A stretch of 50,956 bases of DNA. Origin: an uncultured Collinsella sp. GTDB lineage: Bacteria > Actinomycetota > Coriobacteriia > Coriobacteriales > Coriobacteriaceae. Shown here in pieces: positions 24,893 to 32,666 of this stretch; within the stretch, counting starts at the first letter, position 1, and every line of letters begins with the position of its first letter. The position numbers and the translations under genes are program-made. Location: contig UQYA01000004.1 of the NCBI GenBank assembly GCA_900545165.1, forward strand, positions 1 through 50,956, in the 5' to 3' direction. Below the pieces are notes generated by a model. The model made no database searches, was not told the origin of the DNA, and saw only the letters and a list, made by a program, of their open reading frames with translations.

Positions 24893-27589
24893 ATGGAAGA
24901 AATGCCCAAGAACTACGATCCGTCGACCAACGAGCCGGCGATCCTGCAGAAGTGGCTCGACGGCGGCTACTATAAGCGCCGTGAGGGCGTGGGCGACTGC
25001 ACCGTCACCATTCCGCCTCCCAACGTGACTGGTAAGCTCCACATGGGTCACGCTACTGACGACTCCATCCAGGACGCCATCATCCGCATGGCCCGCATGC
25101 GCGGCAAGTCCACGCGTTGGGTGCTGGGTACCGACCACGCCGGTATCGCCACGCAGACTAAGGTCGACAAGAAGCTCAAGAGTGAGGGCATCAGCCGCCT
25201 GGAGATCGGTCGCGATAAGTTTGTCGACGCCTGCTGGGACTGGACCCACGAGTACGGCGGCATCATCGTCGAGCAGATCAAGCGCATGGGTTGCTCCGTG
25301 GACTTCGACAACGAGCGCTTCACCATGGACGAGGATTACGCACAGGCCGTGCGCAAGGTCTTCTGCGATTGGTACCACGACGGCCTGATCTACCGTGGCA
25401 AGCGTATCGTTAACTGGTGCCCCAACTGCACCACCGCTATCTCGGACGACGAGGCCGAATATAAGGACGAGAAGGGCCACCTGTGGCACCTGCGCTACCC
25501 GCTGACCGAGCCGGTCAACGGCCAGGATTACATCGTCGTCGCCACCACGCGCCCCGAGACCATGCTCGGCGACACGGGCGTCGCCGTTTCCCCGAAGGAC
25601 CCCGAGAAGGCCGCCTTCGTGGGCAAGACCGTCAAGCTTCCCATCGTGGACCGCGAGATCCCCATCTTTGAGGATTGGCATGTCGACGCTAATTTCGGCT
25701 CTGGCTTCGTCAAGGTAACGCCTGCTCACGACCCCAACGACTACGCCATGGGTCAGGCCCACGACCTGCCGCAGATCAACATCTTTGACGAGCACGCGGT
25801 GGTCGTCGAGGGCTACGGCGAGTTCACCGGCATGAACCGCGACGAGTGCCGCGAGGCCGTCATCAAGTGGTTCGAGGAGCACGACCTGCTCGATCACGTC
25901 GAGGACCTCGATCACTCCGTCATGCACTGCTACCGCTGCGACGCCGCGCTTGAGCCGTGGCTGTCCGAGCAGTGGTTTGTGGCCGTTGACAAGCTCAAGG
26001 GGCCGGCGCTTGACGCCGTTAACTCCGGTAAGGTTACCTTTCACCCCGCGCGCTGGACGCAGACCTACACCACCTGGATGGAGAACCTTAAGGACTGGTG
26101 CATTAGCCGCCAGCTGTGGTGGGGCCACCGCATCCCCGTGTTCTACTGCGAGGACTGCGGCTGGGAGGACGCTCTTACCGAGGACACCGATGTGTGCCCC
26201 AAGTGCGGCGGCCATCATGTGCATCAGGACGAGAACGTGCTGGACACCTGGTTCAGCTCGCAGCTGTGGACCTTCGCCACGCAGGGCTGGCCGCAAAAGC
26301 CGGAGCTGCTCGAGGGACATCACCCCACGACGGCGCTCGTCACCGCACGCGACATCATCGCGCTGTGGGTCGCCCGCATGGTCATGAGCTCGCTGTACTT
26401 CCTGGACGAGGTGCCGTTTAAGGACGTCGTCATCTACCCGACGATTCTTGCCAAGGACGGAAGCCGTATGTCCAAGTCCAAGGGCAACGGCGTTGACCCC
26501 ATGGACCTCATTGGCATGTACGGCGCCGACGCCATGCGCTACAACCTGCTCACGCTGTGCACCAACAACCAGGATGTTAAGTTCGACGCGAACATTGACA
26601 AGAAGACCAAAAAGCTCATCGACAGCCCGCGCACCGAGCAGGCCAAGTCGTTTGTGACCAAGATCTGGAACGCCAGCCGCTTCCTGCTCATGAACATGGA
26701 GGGCTACACGCCCGGCGAGCCCGTCGTGGAGACGCCGGCCGACGCTTGGATGTTCAGCCGCCTGGCCAAAGCCGTGAAGATGGTAACCGAGGGTATTGAG
26801 AACTATACGTTTGGCGACATGGCCCGCGGCGTGCAGCAGTTCTTCTGGAACGAGGTCTGCGACTGGTACGTCGAGGTCACCAAGGCCCGCCTGAAGGGCG
26901 AGGGCCGTCTGCAGGCCCAGCGCAACCTGATTTTTGTGCTCGACACCTCCATTCGCCTGATGCACCCGCTTATGCCGTTTGTCACCGAGGAGATCTGGGA
27001 CAACATGCCGGCGAGCGTGCTCGACCTGGACGCCGAGGGCAACGTGGACCGCGCCGAGGCACTCATGATCGCGAAGTGGCCCGAGCCCGCCGACTACGTC
27101 AAGTACGTCGACGAGCCCGCCGAGCGCGCGTTTGAGCTGTGCCGCACCGTCGTTTCCGCCGCCCGCGCCACGCGTTCGCGTTATCGCTTGAGCCCCAAGG
27201 CCGAGCTCGACGTGGTCGTGCGCGCCGGTGCCGAGGATATCGAGAAGCTCGAGAGCCTGCGCTCGACCATCGAGCCGCTGGCGAACACCGCCTCGCTGGT
27301 TATGGGCACCGACGTTGAGAAGCCTGCCGCGAGCATCGCCGTGGTCGACAGCGGCGTCGAGGCCTTTGTGGTGCTCGAGGGCAAGGTCGATCTTTCGGCC
27401 GAGAAGGCGCGTCTTGAGAAGGAGATCGCCGCGGCTCAGAAGGAGCTCGCCGGCTGCGAGAAGACGCTTGCCAACGAGGGCTTTGTGGCCAAGGCCGCGC
27501 CCGCGGTGGTCCAGAAGAAGAGGGACCGTGCAGCTGAGCTCAAGGAGATCCTGGCGGCGCTGAACTCGCAGGTTGCTGACTTCTCGTAA
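24893..27589 (+). CDS. valS: Valyl-tRNA synthetase
   Basis: 898-residue class I synthetase. The HIGH-type motif is LHMGHATDD near residue 50, and the KMSKS-type motif is DGSRMSKSKGNGVDP near ~525. A CP1 editing domain lies between them with two CxxC zinc-like pairs (CEDCGWED, CPKCGG). A C-terminal coiled-coil arm of about 65 residues ends the protein (LEKEIAAAQKELAG...), as in bacterial ValRS. ATG 24893 has AGGGAGAG upstream. No T-box sequence is seen in the leader; instead a large hairpin element precedes the gene and a related one follows it. Confidence 0.96.
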   Translation: MEEMPKNYDPSTNEPAILQKWLDGGYYKRREGVGDCTVTIPPPNVTGKLHMGHATDDSIQDAIIRMARMRGKSTRWVLGTDHAGIATQTKVDKKLKSEGISRLEIGRDKFVDACWDWTHEYGGIIVEQIKRMGCSVDFDNERFTMDEDYAQAVRKVFCDWYHDGLIYRGKRIVNWCPNCTTAISDDEAEYKDEKGHLWHLRYPLTEPVNGQDYIVVATTRPETMLGDTGVAVSPKDPEKAAFVGKTVKLPIVDREIPIFEDWHVDANFGSGFVKVTPAHDPNDYAMGQAHDLPQINIFDEHAVVVEGYGEFTGMNRDECREAVIKWFEEHDLLDHVEDLDHSVMHCYRCDAALEPWLSEQWFVAVDKLKGPALDAVNSGKVTFHPARWTQTYTTWMENLKDWCISRQLWWGHRIPVFYCEDCGWEDALTEDTDVCPKCGGHHVHQDENVLDTWFSSQLWTFATQGWPQKPELLEGHHPTTALVTARDIIALWVARMVMSSLYFLDEVPFKDVVIYPTILAKDGSRMSKSKGNGVDPMDLIGMYGADAMRYNLLTLCTNNQDVKFDANIDKKTKKLIDSPRTEQAKSFVTKIWNASRFLLMNMEGYTPGEPVVETPADAWMFSRLAKAVKMVTEGIENYTFGDMARGVQQFFWNEVCDWYVEVTKARLKGEGRLQAQRNLIFVLDTSIRLMHPLMPFVTEEIWDNMPASVLDLDAEGNVDRAEALMIAKWPEPADYVKYVDEPAERAFELCRTVVSAARATRSRYRLSPKAELDVVVRAGAEDIEKLESLRSTIEPLANTASLVMGTDVEKPAASIAVVDSGVEAFVVLEGKVDLSAEKARLEKEIAAAQKELAGCEKTLANEGFVAKAAPAVVQKKRDRAAELKEILAALNSQVADFS

Positions 27590-27606
27590 GCGTTACTGGG
27601 GGACGT

Positions 27607-27710
27607 GGTTTGGGGCATTGCTCGCTACTGCGGACAGTCCTGCTCGCACGAAGGCCACATTAAGTGGCCTTCGGCTCGTGCGGAACTTGTATCGAGCAAA
27701 GCCCCAAACC
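27607..27710. repeat. Large nested hairpin element downstream of valS
   Basis: Outer arms GGTTTGGGGCATTGCTCG and CGAGCAAAGCCCCAAACC pair over 18 bp with one mismatch. The inner hairpin GAAGGCCAC-ATTAA-GTGGCCTTC is embedded in GCTCGCAC...GGCTCGTGC. It is the counterpart of 24760-24872 in the opposite orientation. It starts 17 bases after the valS stop. No T tract follows. Confidence 0.75.
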
Positions 27711-27868
27711 GCTCCCATGGCGGTTACGGAGGCGTCCGCTGCCTGCCGGTTGGGGCCACTGGGTTGTGGCCTTGATCTTGCTGCAAGCGGATAAAGGCTG
27801 ATATTGTCAACGCGAGGGGCTCATTCTTTTTGGTGGGCCTCTTTTTCTGTTATGGGGGACTTTGGGTT

Positions 27869-29212
27869 ATGGCTAAGCGTTCTGGGTCGTATGTCGTTCC
27901 TTTCTCGTTTGAGTTGCTTTCGTTTGATGAGGCTGTTGGGCTTGCTGCTGATACGGGGCGGATTTCTGGGGATGCTGGTCCTCTGCTTGAGACTGTTGTC
28001 GATATGCTCGATGAGCTGGGGCGTCCGGACGAGTACTTTGATTGCATTCAGGTTGCCGGTACCAATGGCAAGACTTCGACTACGCGTTTTTCGGCTGCCA
28101 TTCTTCGTGGTGAGGGGCTCAAGACCGCGCTGTATACGTCGCCGCAGCTGGTGCACTATCCCGAGCGTATGGAGGTCGATGGACGCGTCGTGAGCGACGA
28201 GGCCTTTGCTCGTGGCGTTTCAGCAGCTGTCGAGGCGGGGCATCGCGTGAATGCGCGCCGTGTGGCGGCGGGTGAGCGTGCCTATACCATCACACCGTTT
28301 GACCTGCTGACGGCCGCTGCGCTTGTTGTGTTTGCCGAGGCTTGCGTGGACGTGGCCGTGCTTGAGGTCGGCATGGGCGGACGTTGGGACGCCACGAGTG
28401 CGACCGATCCCGTCGCCGTTGCCATTACGGGCATTGGGCTCGATCACACGCGTATTTTGGGCGATACGCTCGAGGCCATTGCGGGGGAGAAAGCTGCGGT
28501 CATCAAGCCCGGACGTCTGGTTGTGCTGGGTGAGGGTACGCACGAGTCGAGCGTTCAGCGCGTAATGGATGCTCGCTGCCGTGCGTGCGGCATCGTGCCG
28601 CTCGTGGTGAACCATGCCACGACCAAGGTGCCGGAGCACGTGGGCGATACGGTTGAGTTTAGCTGCACCACGCCGCGTGCGATCTATACGTCGAGCATGG
28701 TCAAGCCGGCGTATCAGCCGCAGAATGCTGCGTGCGCGATTATGCTGTGCGAGGGCTATCTGGGCCGCGAGCTCGACCACGAGGCACTGGATGCTTCGCT
28801 TATGGGCTGCCCCACACCGGGCCGATTTGATGTGCTGGGAACTGATCCGCTCAAGTTGATTGATGCCTGCCATAACCCTCAGAGCTGCGAGAACTTTGTG
28901 AGCGCGCTGGACGAGATCGATCCCTGCGTAGAGAATCGCCCCACGCTGCTGTGCGCCGCGCTGGCCGATAAGGACGTGGCGGGTATCGTTGACGTTTTGG
29001 TTCCGGCGTTCCCCCGCGTGGTCGTGACCCAGACCGATTCCGATCGCGCCCTGCCGGCAGAGGAGCTCGCCGCCCTCGTTGATGCTGATAAGCTTGCGGG
29101 CGTATACCCCAGCGTTTCCGAGGCCCTCGCGGCCCTCGATGCCGCCGGCGAGCCTTTCGTAGCCGCCGGCACCATTACCCTAGCCGGCGAAGTAGCCGGT
29201 CTGCTCCGCTAA
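27869..29212 (+). CDS. folC: Folylpolyglutamate / dihydrofolate synthase
   Basis: 447-residue Mur-ligase-fold enzyme that adds glutamate to folates (and may make dihydrofolate from dihydropteroate). The ATP-binding loop VAGTNGKTSTTRF is at about residue 58, and the second conserved region VLEVGMGGRWDATSA near ~165 binds Mg-ATP. The linker and C-terminal domain follow (DACHNPQSCENF contains the conserved HN/P motif). ATG 27869 is preferred to an upstream TTG (27830), although the ribosome site is weak. Codon use in the first ~60 codons is richer in T than in neighbouring genes. Confidence 0.9.
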   Translation: MAKRSGSYVVPFSFELLSFDEAVGLAADTGRISGDAGPLLETVVDMLDELGRPDEYFDCIQVAGTNGKTSTTRFSAAILRGEGLKTALYTSPQLVHYPERMEVDGRVVSDEAFARGVSAAVEAGHRVNARRVAAGERAYTITPFDLLTAAALVVFAEACVDVAVLEVGMGGRWDATSATDPVAVAITGIGLDHTRILGDTLEAIAGEKAAVIKPGRLVVLGEGTHESSVQRVMDARCRACGIVPLVVNHATTKVPEHVGDTVEFSCTTPRAIYTSSMVKPAYQPQNAACAIMLCEGYLGRELDHEALDASLMGCPTPGRFDVLGTDPLKLIDACHNPQSCENFVSALDEIDPCVENRPTLLCAALADKDVAGIVDVLVPAFPRVVVTQTDSDRALPAEELAALVDADKLAGVYPSVSEALAALDAAGEPFVAAGTITLAGEVAGLLR

Positions 29213-29226
29213 CCCATCCCCTCATC

Positions 29227-29293
29227 AGTTGCGGTGAAATAGGGACTGTTTTACAAGCCAGGAGCCCCAAACAGTCCGTATATCACCGCAACT
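29227..29293. repeat. Palindromic repeat, family A, copy 4
   Basis: Arms AGTTGCGGTGAAATAGGGAC and GTCCGTATATCACCGCAACT with TGTTT/AAACA continuing the stem, located 14 bases after the folC stop. Confidence 0.75.
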
Positions 29294-29353
29294 CAAAAGC
29301 AGTCAATTTGGGACGGGGCTTTTTGCTACCCTGTGCCCTGAGTTGACTCGCTT

Positions 29354-29513
29354 GCCACGAAATGGGCCTATCTACTACGTTTGACCGGTTACCCCCGACC
29401 ATACGGAACATCGCGAAATTAAAACCGCAGGTAGACGGCTTGCGTATTTTGCGAAAACTCGGTTATGGTCGACCCATGCGGGTTAAACGTAGTAGATGGG
29501 CCGTTTTCGTGGC
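29354..29513. repeat. 160-bp nested inverted repeat
   Basis: Outer arms of about 33 bases (29354-29386 and 29481-29513) run from GCCACGAAA to GTTTGACC and pair with GGTTAAACGTAGTAGATGGG...TTTTCGTGGC with few mismatches. A nested pair CGACCATA/TATGGTCG lies inside. No open frame in it looks protein-like. It lies between folC and the convergent peptidase gene. Confidence 0.65.
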
Positions 29514-29525
29514 GCGGCGTAATCG

Positions 29526-29560
29526 CAATGTGACAAAGGGGCTGTCCCTTTGTCACATTG
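29526..29560. repeat. Short hairpin, family C, copy 2
   Basis: Perfect 15-bp stem CAATGTGACAAAGGG / CCCTTTGTCACATTG with loop GCTGT. It ends one base before the stop codon of the minus-strand peptidase gene. No T tract follows on either strand. Confidence 0.65.
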
Positions 29561-29561
29561 G

Positions 29562-30650
29562 CTAGTCTAGGCGGACCGGATCGTGGGGGTAGGCGTTGAG
29601 AATCTCGACGCCGGACTCGGTAACTAGGGCCAAGTCCTCGATGCGGACTCCGGTGCGGCCGGGGAGGTAGATGCCCGGTTCGATGGAGAACGTCATGCCC
29701 GGTTCAACGACCTGCTCGTTGACGAGCGAGACGTCGCCTGGCTCGTGGTCCTGCAGGCCGATCGAGTGGCCCAGGCGATGCGTGAAGTACTTGCCGTAGC
29801 CAGCGTCCTCAATCACGTCGCGCGCGGCACGGTCTAGGTCGCACATGCGTGCGCCTGGCGCGATGAGCGCCTCGGCGGCCTCGTTGGCACGGCGCACGAT
29901 GTCGTAGATGCGTGCGGTCTCCTCGTCCGGCTCGCCCCAAAAGAACGTGCGCGTCATGTCCGAGCAGTAGTTGCGATGGCGTCCGCCAATGTCGAACAGC
30001 ACCACGTCGCCGCGCTTGAGTACGGTGTCGTCGGGCTCGTGGTGCGGGTCGCCGGCGTTGGCGCCAAAGCTCACGATCGGCGGAAAGCTAAAGCCCTCGC
30101 AGCCGTGCTTGCGGTACAGACTGAGCATCTGATCGGCAATTTCGCGCTCCGTCACGCCTTCATGGACGAGCTTGATGGTATCGGCCATCACGGCGTCGTT
30201 GGCGGCAGAGGACGCTCGCATAAGCTCCTGCTCGGTAGCGTCTTTGTAGGTGCGTGCGGCAGTGACGGCAAAGTCGCCTAGGAAGAACTCGCTCGCGGCG
30301 TGACGCTCCATGAGGGGCATCAAAAAGCCGGAACGCATGACGGTGTCGATGCCGAGCGGTTTGGTCGGATCGACCTCGCGAACGATGGCGTCGGCCACGT
30401 CGTCAGTATCGGTGTGGTACGCGACGCGGGCATTGTCATACTCTGGCAGCTGGTGCAGGGCGTTGACGAGGATCAACGGCTCGGTGCCGCGTGCGAGCAG
30501 CACGCCACAAAAACGCTCGAACATATCGGCATAAAAACCGGTCAGGTAATAGATCGACCACGGGTCGTTTACGAGCAGCTGTGCGCCGGGGTGCTGAGCC
30601 TCGAGCGCATCGAGCACGCGCGCCACACGCTGGTCATCGACATGTGCCAT
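29562..30650 (-). CDS. M24 family aminopeptidase (Xaa-Pro type)
   Basis: 362-residue metallopeptidase with a creatinase-like N-terminal domain (~1-130) and a pita-bread catalytic domain. The expected dinuclear-metal ligands are visible: two Asp in LFDIGGRHRNYCSDMTRTF, His in THRLGHSIGLQDHE, Glu in FSIEPGIYLPG and Glu in GVRIEDLALVT. It probably removes N-terminal residues next to proline. ATG at 30648-30650 is chosen because AAAGGA lies just upstream on the minus strand; a start 13 codons earlier lacks this. It stands alone, with hairpins at both ends. Confidence 0.9.
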   Translation of the reverse strand: MAHVDDQRVARVLDALEAQHPGAQLLVNDPWSIYYLTGFYADMFERFCGVLLARGTEPLILVNALHQLPEYDNARVAYHTDTDDVADAIVREVDPTKPLGIDTVMRSGFLMPLMERHAASEFFLGDFAVTAARTYKDATEQELMRASSAANDAVMADTIKLVHEGVTEREIADQMLSLYRKHGCEGFSFPPIVSFGANAGDPHHEPDDTVLKRGDVVLFDIGGRHRNYCSDMTRTFFWGEPDEETARIYDIVRRANEAAEALIAPGARMCDLDRAARDVIEDAGYGKYFTHRLGHSIGLQDHEPGDVSLVNEQVVEPGMTFSIEPGIYLPGRTGVRIEDLALVTESGVEILNAYPHDPVRLD

Positions 30651-30683
30651 ACATCGTCCTTTCGCTAGGGTGCCACCATGGTA

Positions 30684-30732
30684 TCCCAAGCCCGGCAGAT
30701 AGGGACGTTCCTTTTATGCCGGCACCTTGGGA
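30684..30732. repeat. Hairpin in the peptidase leader
   Basis: Two stacked stems, TCCCAAG/CTTGGGA and CCGGCA/TGCCGG, about 34 bases upstream of the minus-strand peptidase start. The loop on the minus strand contains AAAGGAACGTCCC, similar to the family C loops. It could be a leader structure or another family C copy. Confidence 0.5.
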
Positions 30733-30762
30733 CACTCCTTTGCATCCCATGCGGCCCTCATA

Positions 30763-30829
30763 AGTTGCGGTGAAATACGGACTGTTTAGCGGCCTGAAGC
30801 CATTAAACAGTCCGTATTTCACCGCAACT
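30763..30829. repeat. Palindromic repeat, family A, copy 5
   Basis: Arms AGTTGCGGTGAAATACGGAC and GTCCGTATTTCACCGCAACT form a perfect 20-bp pair and continue through TGTTTA/TAAACA. It lies between two minus-strand transcription units. Confidence 0.8.
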
Positions 30830-30853
30830 GAGGAGGGCAGGGTGGATGGCGGG

Positions 30854-30886
30854 GTAGCTAAAAGAGCCCCGTCCCCAATTAGCTAC
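30854..30886. repeat. Short hairpin, family C, copy 3
   Basis: Perfect 8-bp stem GTAGCTAA/TTAGCTAC with loop AAGAGCCCCGTCCCCAA, touching the stop codon of the minus-strand DUF1667 gene. The following bases on that strand are C-rich rather than T-rich. Confidence 0.6.
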
Positions 30887-31285
30887 TTAGACTCGGTCGA
30901 TGTCCATGCTGGCGATTAGGTTGATGTTGGTGTTTAGGAGGTTCTCTAGGACTACGTCGCCCATGCGGATGGGGGCGTTGACGACTAGGTCGCGGATGAG
31001 GTCCATGGTCTGGGCGTGGAGCGTCAGCGGGATGGCTTCGGCCGTGCGCACGGGGAGCAGGGCTTCGTCGCCTCCGGAGACGGCCACGGTGGTGGTGAGC
31101 ACGCGCATGGGGCAGGTGAGTTCCTGATGTGCGAACTTATCGCCGCGCGGGCAGTTGTTGCCGGTTACGGAGCGCACTTCCACCACGGCGCCATTGGCGT
31201 CGCGCTCCACCTCTACGGTCAGGAGGCACTCGGATGGGCAGGTGGTGCAGTTGAACTGCAGCGTATCGATTGCGTTATTGCTCAT
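30887..31285 (-). CDS. DUF1667 family protein
   Basis: 132-residue protein with a Cys-rich N terminus (FNCTTCPSECLLTVEV, then NNCPRGDKFAHQE and LTCPMRV), which is the DUF1667 pattern. Members are usually encoded beside GlpA/GlpB-like flavoproteins and may carry an Fe-S cluster or link the flavoproteins to an electron carrier; this is context, not demonstrated. It is the last gene of a three-gene minus-strand operon, 3 bases after the preceding gene. A small hairpin follows the stop directly. Confidence 0.85.
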   Translation of the reverse strand: MSNNAIDTLQFNCTTCPSECLLTVEVERDANGAVVEVRSVTGNNCPRGDKFAHQELTCPMRVLTTTVAVSGGDEALLPVRTAEAIPLTLHAQTMDLIRDLVVNAPIRMGDVVLENLLNTNINLIASMDIDRV

Positions 31286-31288
31286 AGT

Positions 31289-32665
31289 TTATGCCTCCTC
31301 GACGGGATCGACGGATAGGACAATCTCGCTGGCACCTAGGTCGAGCGCTTGTTGGATGACCTTTGCCGGCAGTGGGAAGCTTTCCATAATGCTCGGCTTA
31401 AACGCGCGGACCTTGCCCGCAAACAGTTCCTCGTCGCCTGCCAGAATGCGCACGCGGGCGGCGTCGACCGGTCGGCGGACGCGGAAGTTGAGTTTGGTGA
31501 GTGCCACAGCCGTAATGCGTCCCGGCAGCGCGTATCCCGCAATGCCGGCAGGGGAGACAGTGAGCTCGCAGTCCGGAACGGCGCCCGCGCCGGTCCCCAG
31601 CGCGTACGCCGCTGCAGCTGCGCCAGCCCTCTCGGACTCGGTCGTCACGTTGTCGGCCAGGTCGTGCACGTGCAGCACGTTGCCACAGGCAAAGATTCCC
31701 GGCACACCCGTTTGCAGGCTCTGGTCCACCACGGCTCCGCGCGTGCGTGGATCAAGCTCAACGCCCGCGCCCACCGAAAGCTCGTTTTCGGGAATCAGAC
31801 CCACCGAAAGCAGCAGCGTGTCGCACGGAACGATGCGCTCCGTCCCGGCAATGGGCGCCAGGTGCTCGTCGACCTGGCTTACCTCGACGGCCTCCACGCG
31901 GTCGTGCCCGATCACGCGTGTGACGGTGGTGGACAAGTGCAGCGGAATTCCAAAGTCGTCCAGGCAGTTCTTGACGTTGCGGCGCAGACCGTTGGCGTAC
32001 GGCATGAGCTCGTACACGCCCTCGACGGAAATCCCCTCGAGCGTGCAGCGGCGCGCCATGATAAGCCCGATGTCGCCCGAGCCCAAAATGACGGCGCGCG
32101 AGCCAGGCTTGAGGTTTTCGATATTGATATATCGCTGCGCCAAGCCGGCCGTAAAAACGCCGGCGGGACGGCTGCCGGGAATCTTGATCTCGCTGCGTGT
32201 ACGCTCGCGGCATCCCATGGCAAGGACGACCGCACGCCCGGTGAGCTGAAGCATGCCGGTACGGCTCATGAGCGTGACGGTATGGACTGCTGTGGTTCCC
32301 GCGGCCTCGCCCGTGTCCGGGTCGCCTACGCTCGCGCCCTCGCCCGAATCAATCCTAAGCACCATGCTGCCCAAGAACAGCGCAATGTCGGTCGCGCGCA
32401 CCTGGTCGATAAAGCGCTGCGCGTACTCGGGGCCGGTGAGTTCCTGCTTAAAGTGCGATAGGCCAAAACCGGGGTGGATGCACTGGCGCAGGATGCCGCC
32501 CAGATGCTGCTCGCGCTCCACGATAGCCACGTGTGCGCCGGCTTTATGTGCGGCAAGTGCAGCCGCCATGCCGGCGGGGCCGCCGCCGATAACGACCACG
32601 TCGAAGGCCTGTGTCGTCACCGAGCCACCGACCTTGTGCGTCGTTTCCACATCTAGCTTCGCCAT
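31289..32665 (-). CDS. FAD/NAD(P)-dependent oxidoreductase, GlpB-like partner
   Basis: 458-residue two-dinucleotide-fold flavoprotein. FAD-binding VVVIGGGPAGMAAALAAHKAG starts near residue 22. A second fold has SRAVILGSGDIGLIMARR near ~200, and the FAD C-terminal motif is FACGNVLHVHDLADN near ~335. A Cys in LRQCIHPGFG is conserved in this subfamily. Between a GlpA-like dehydrogenase and DUF1667 it probably takes electrons from the GlpA-like subunit. The ATG lies one base after the upstream stop, so the operon is tightly coupled. Confidence 0.85.
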   Translation of the reverse strand: MAKLDVETTHKVGGSVTTQAFDVVVIGGGPAGMAAALAAHKAGAHVAIVEREQHLGGILRQCIHPGFGLSHFKQELTGPEYAQRFIDQVRATDIALFLGSMVLRIDSGEGASVGDPDTGEAAGTTAVHTVTLMSRTGMLQLTGRAVVLAMGCRERTRSEIKIPGSRPAGVFTAGLAQRYINIENLKPGSRAVILGSGDIGLIMARRCTLEGISVEGVYELMPYANGLRRNVKNCLDDFGIPLHLSTTVTRVIGHDRVEAVEVSQVDEHLAPIAGTERIVPCDTLLLSVGLIPENELSVGAGVELDPRTRGAVVDQSLQTGVPGIFACGNVLHVHDLADNVTTESERAGAAAAAYALGTGAGAVPDCELTVSPAGIAGYALPGRITAVALTKLNFRVRRPVDAARVRILAGDEELFAGKVRAFKPSIMESFPLPAKVIQQALDLGASEIVLSVDPVEEA

Positions 32666-32666
32666 C

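Noticed and set aside
30854..30886. Rho-independent terminator for the DUF1667 operon
   Set aside because: The stem is good, but the minus-strand sequence after it is C-rich; it was classed as a family C hairpin instead.
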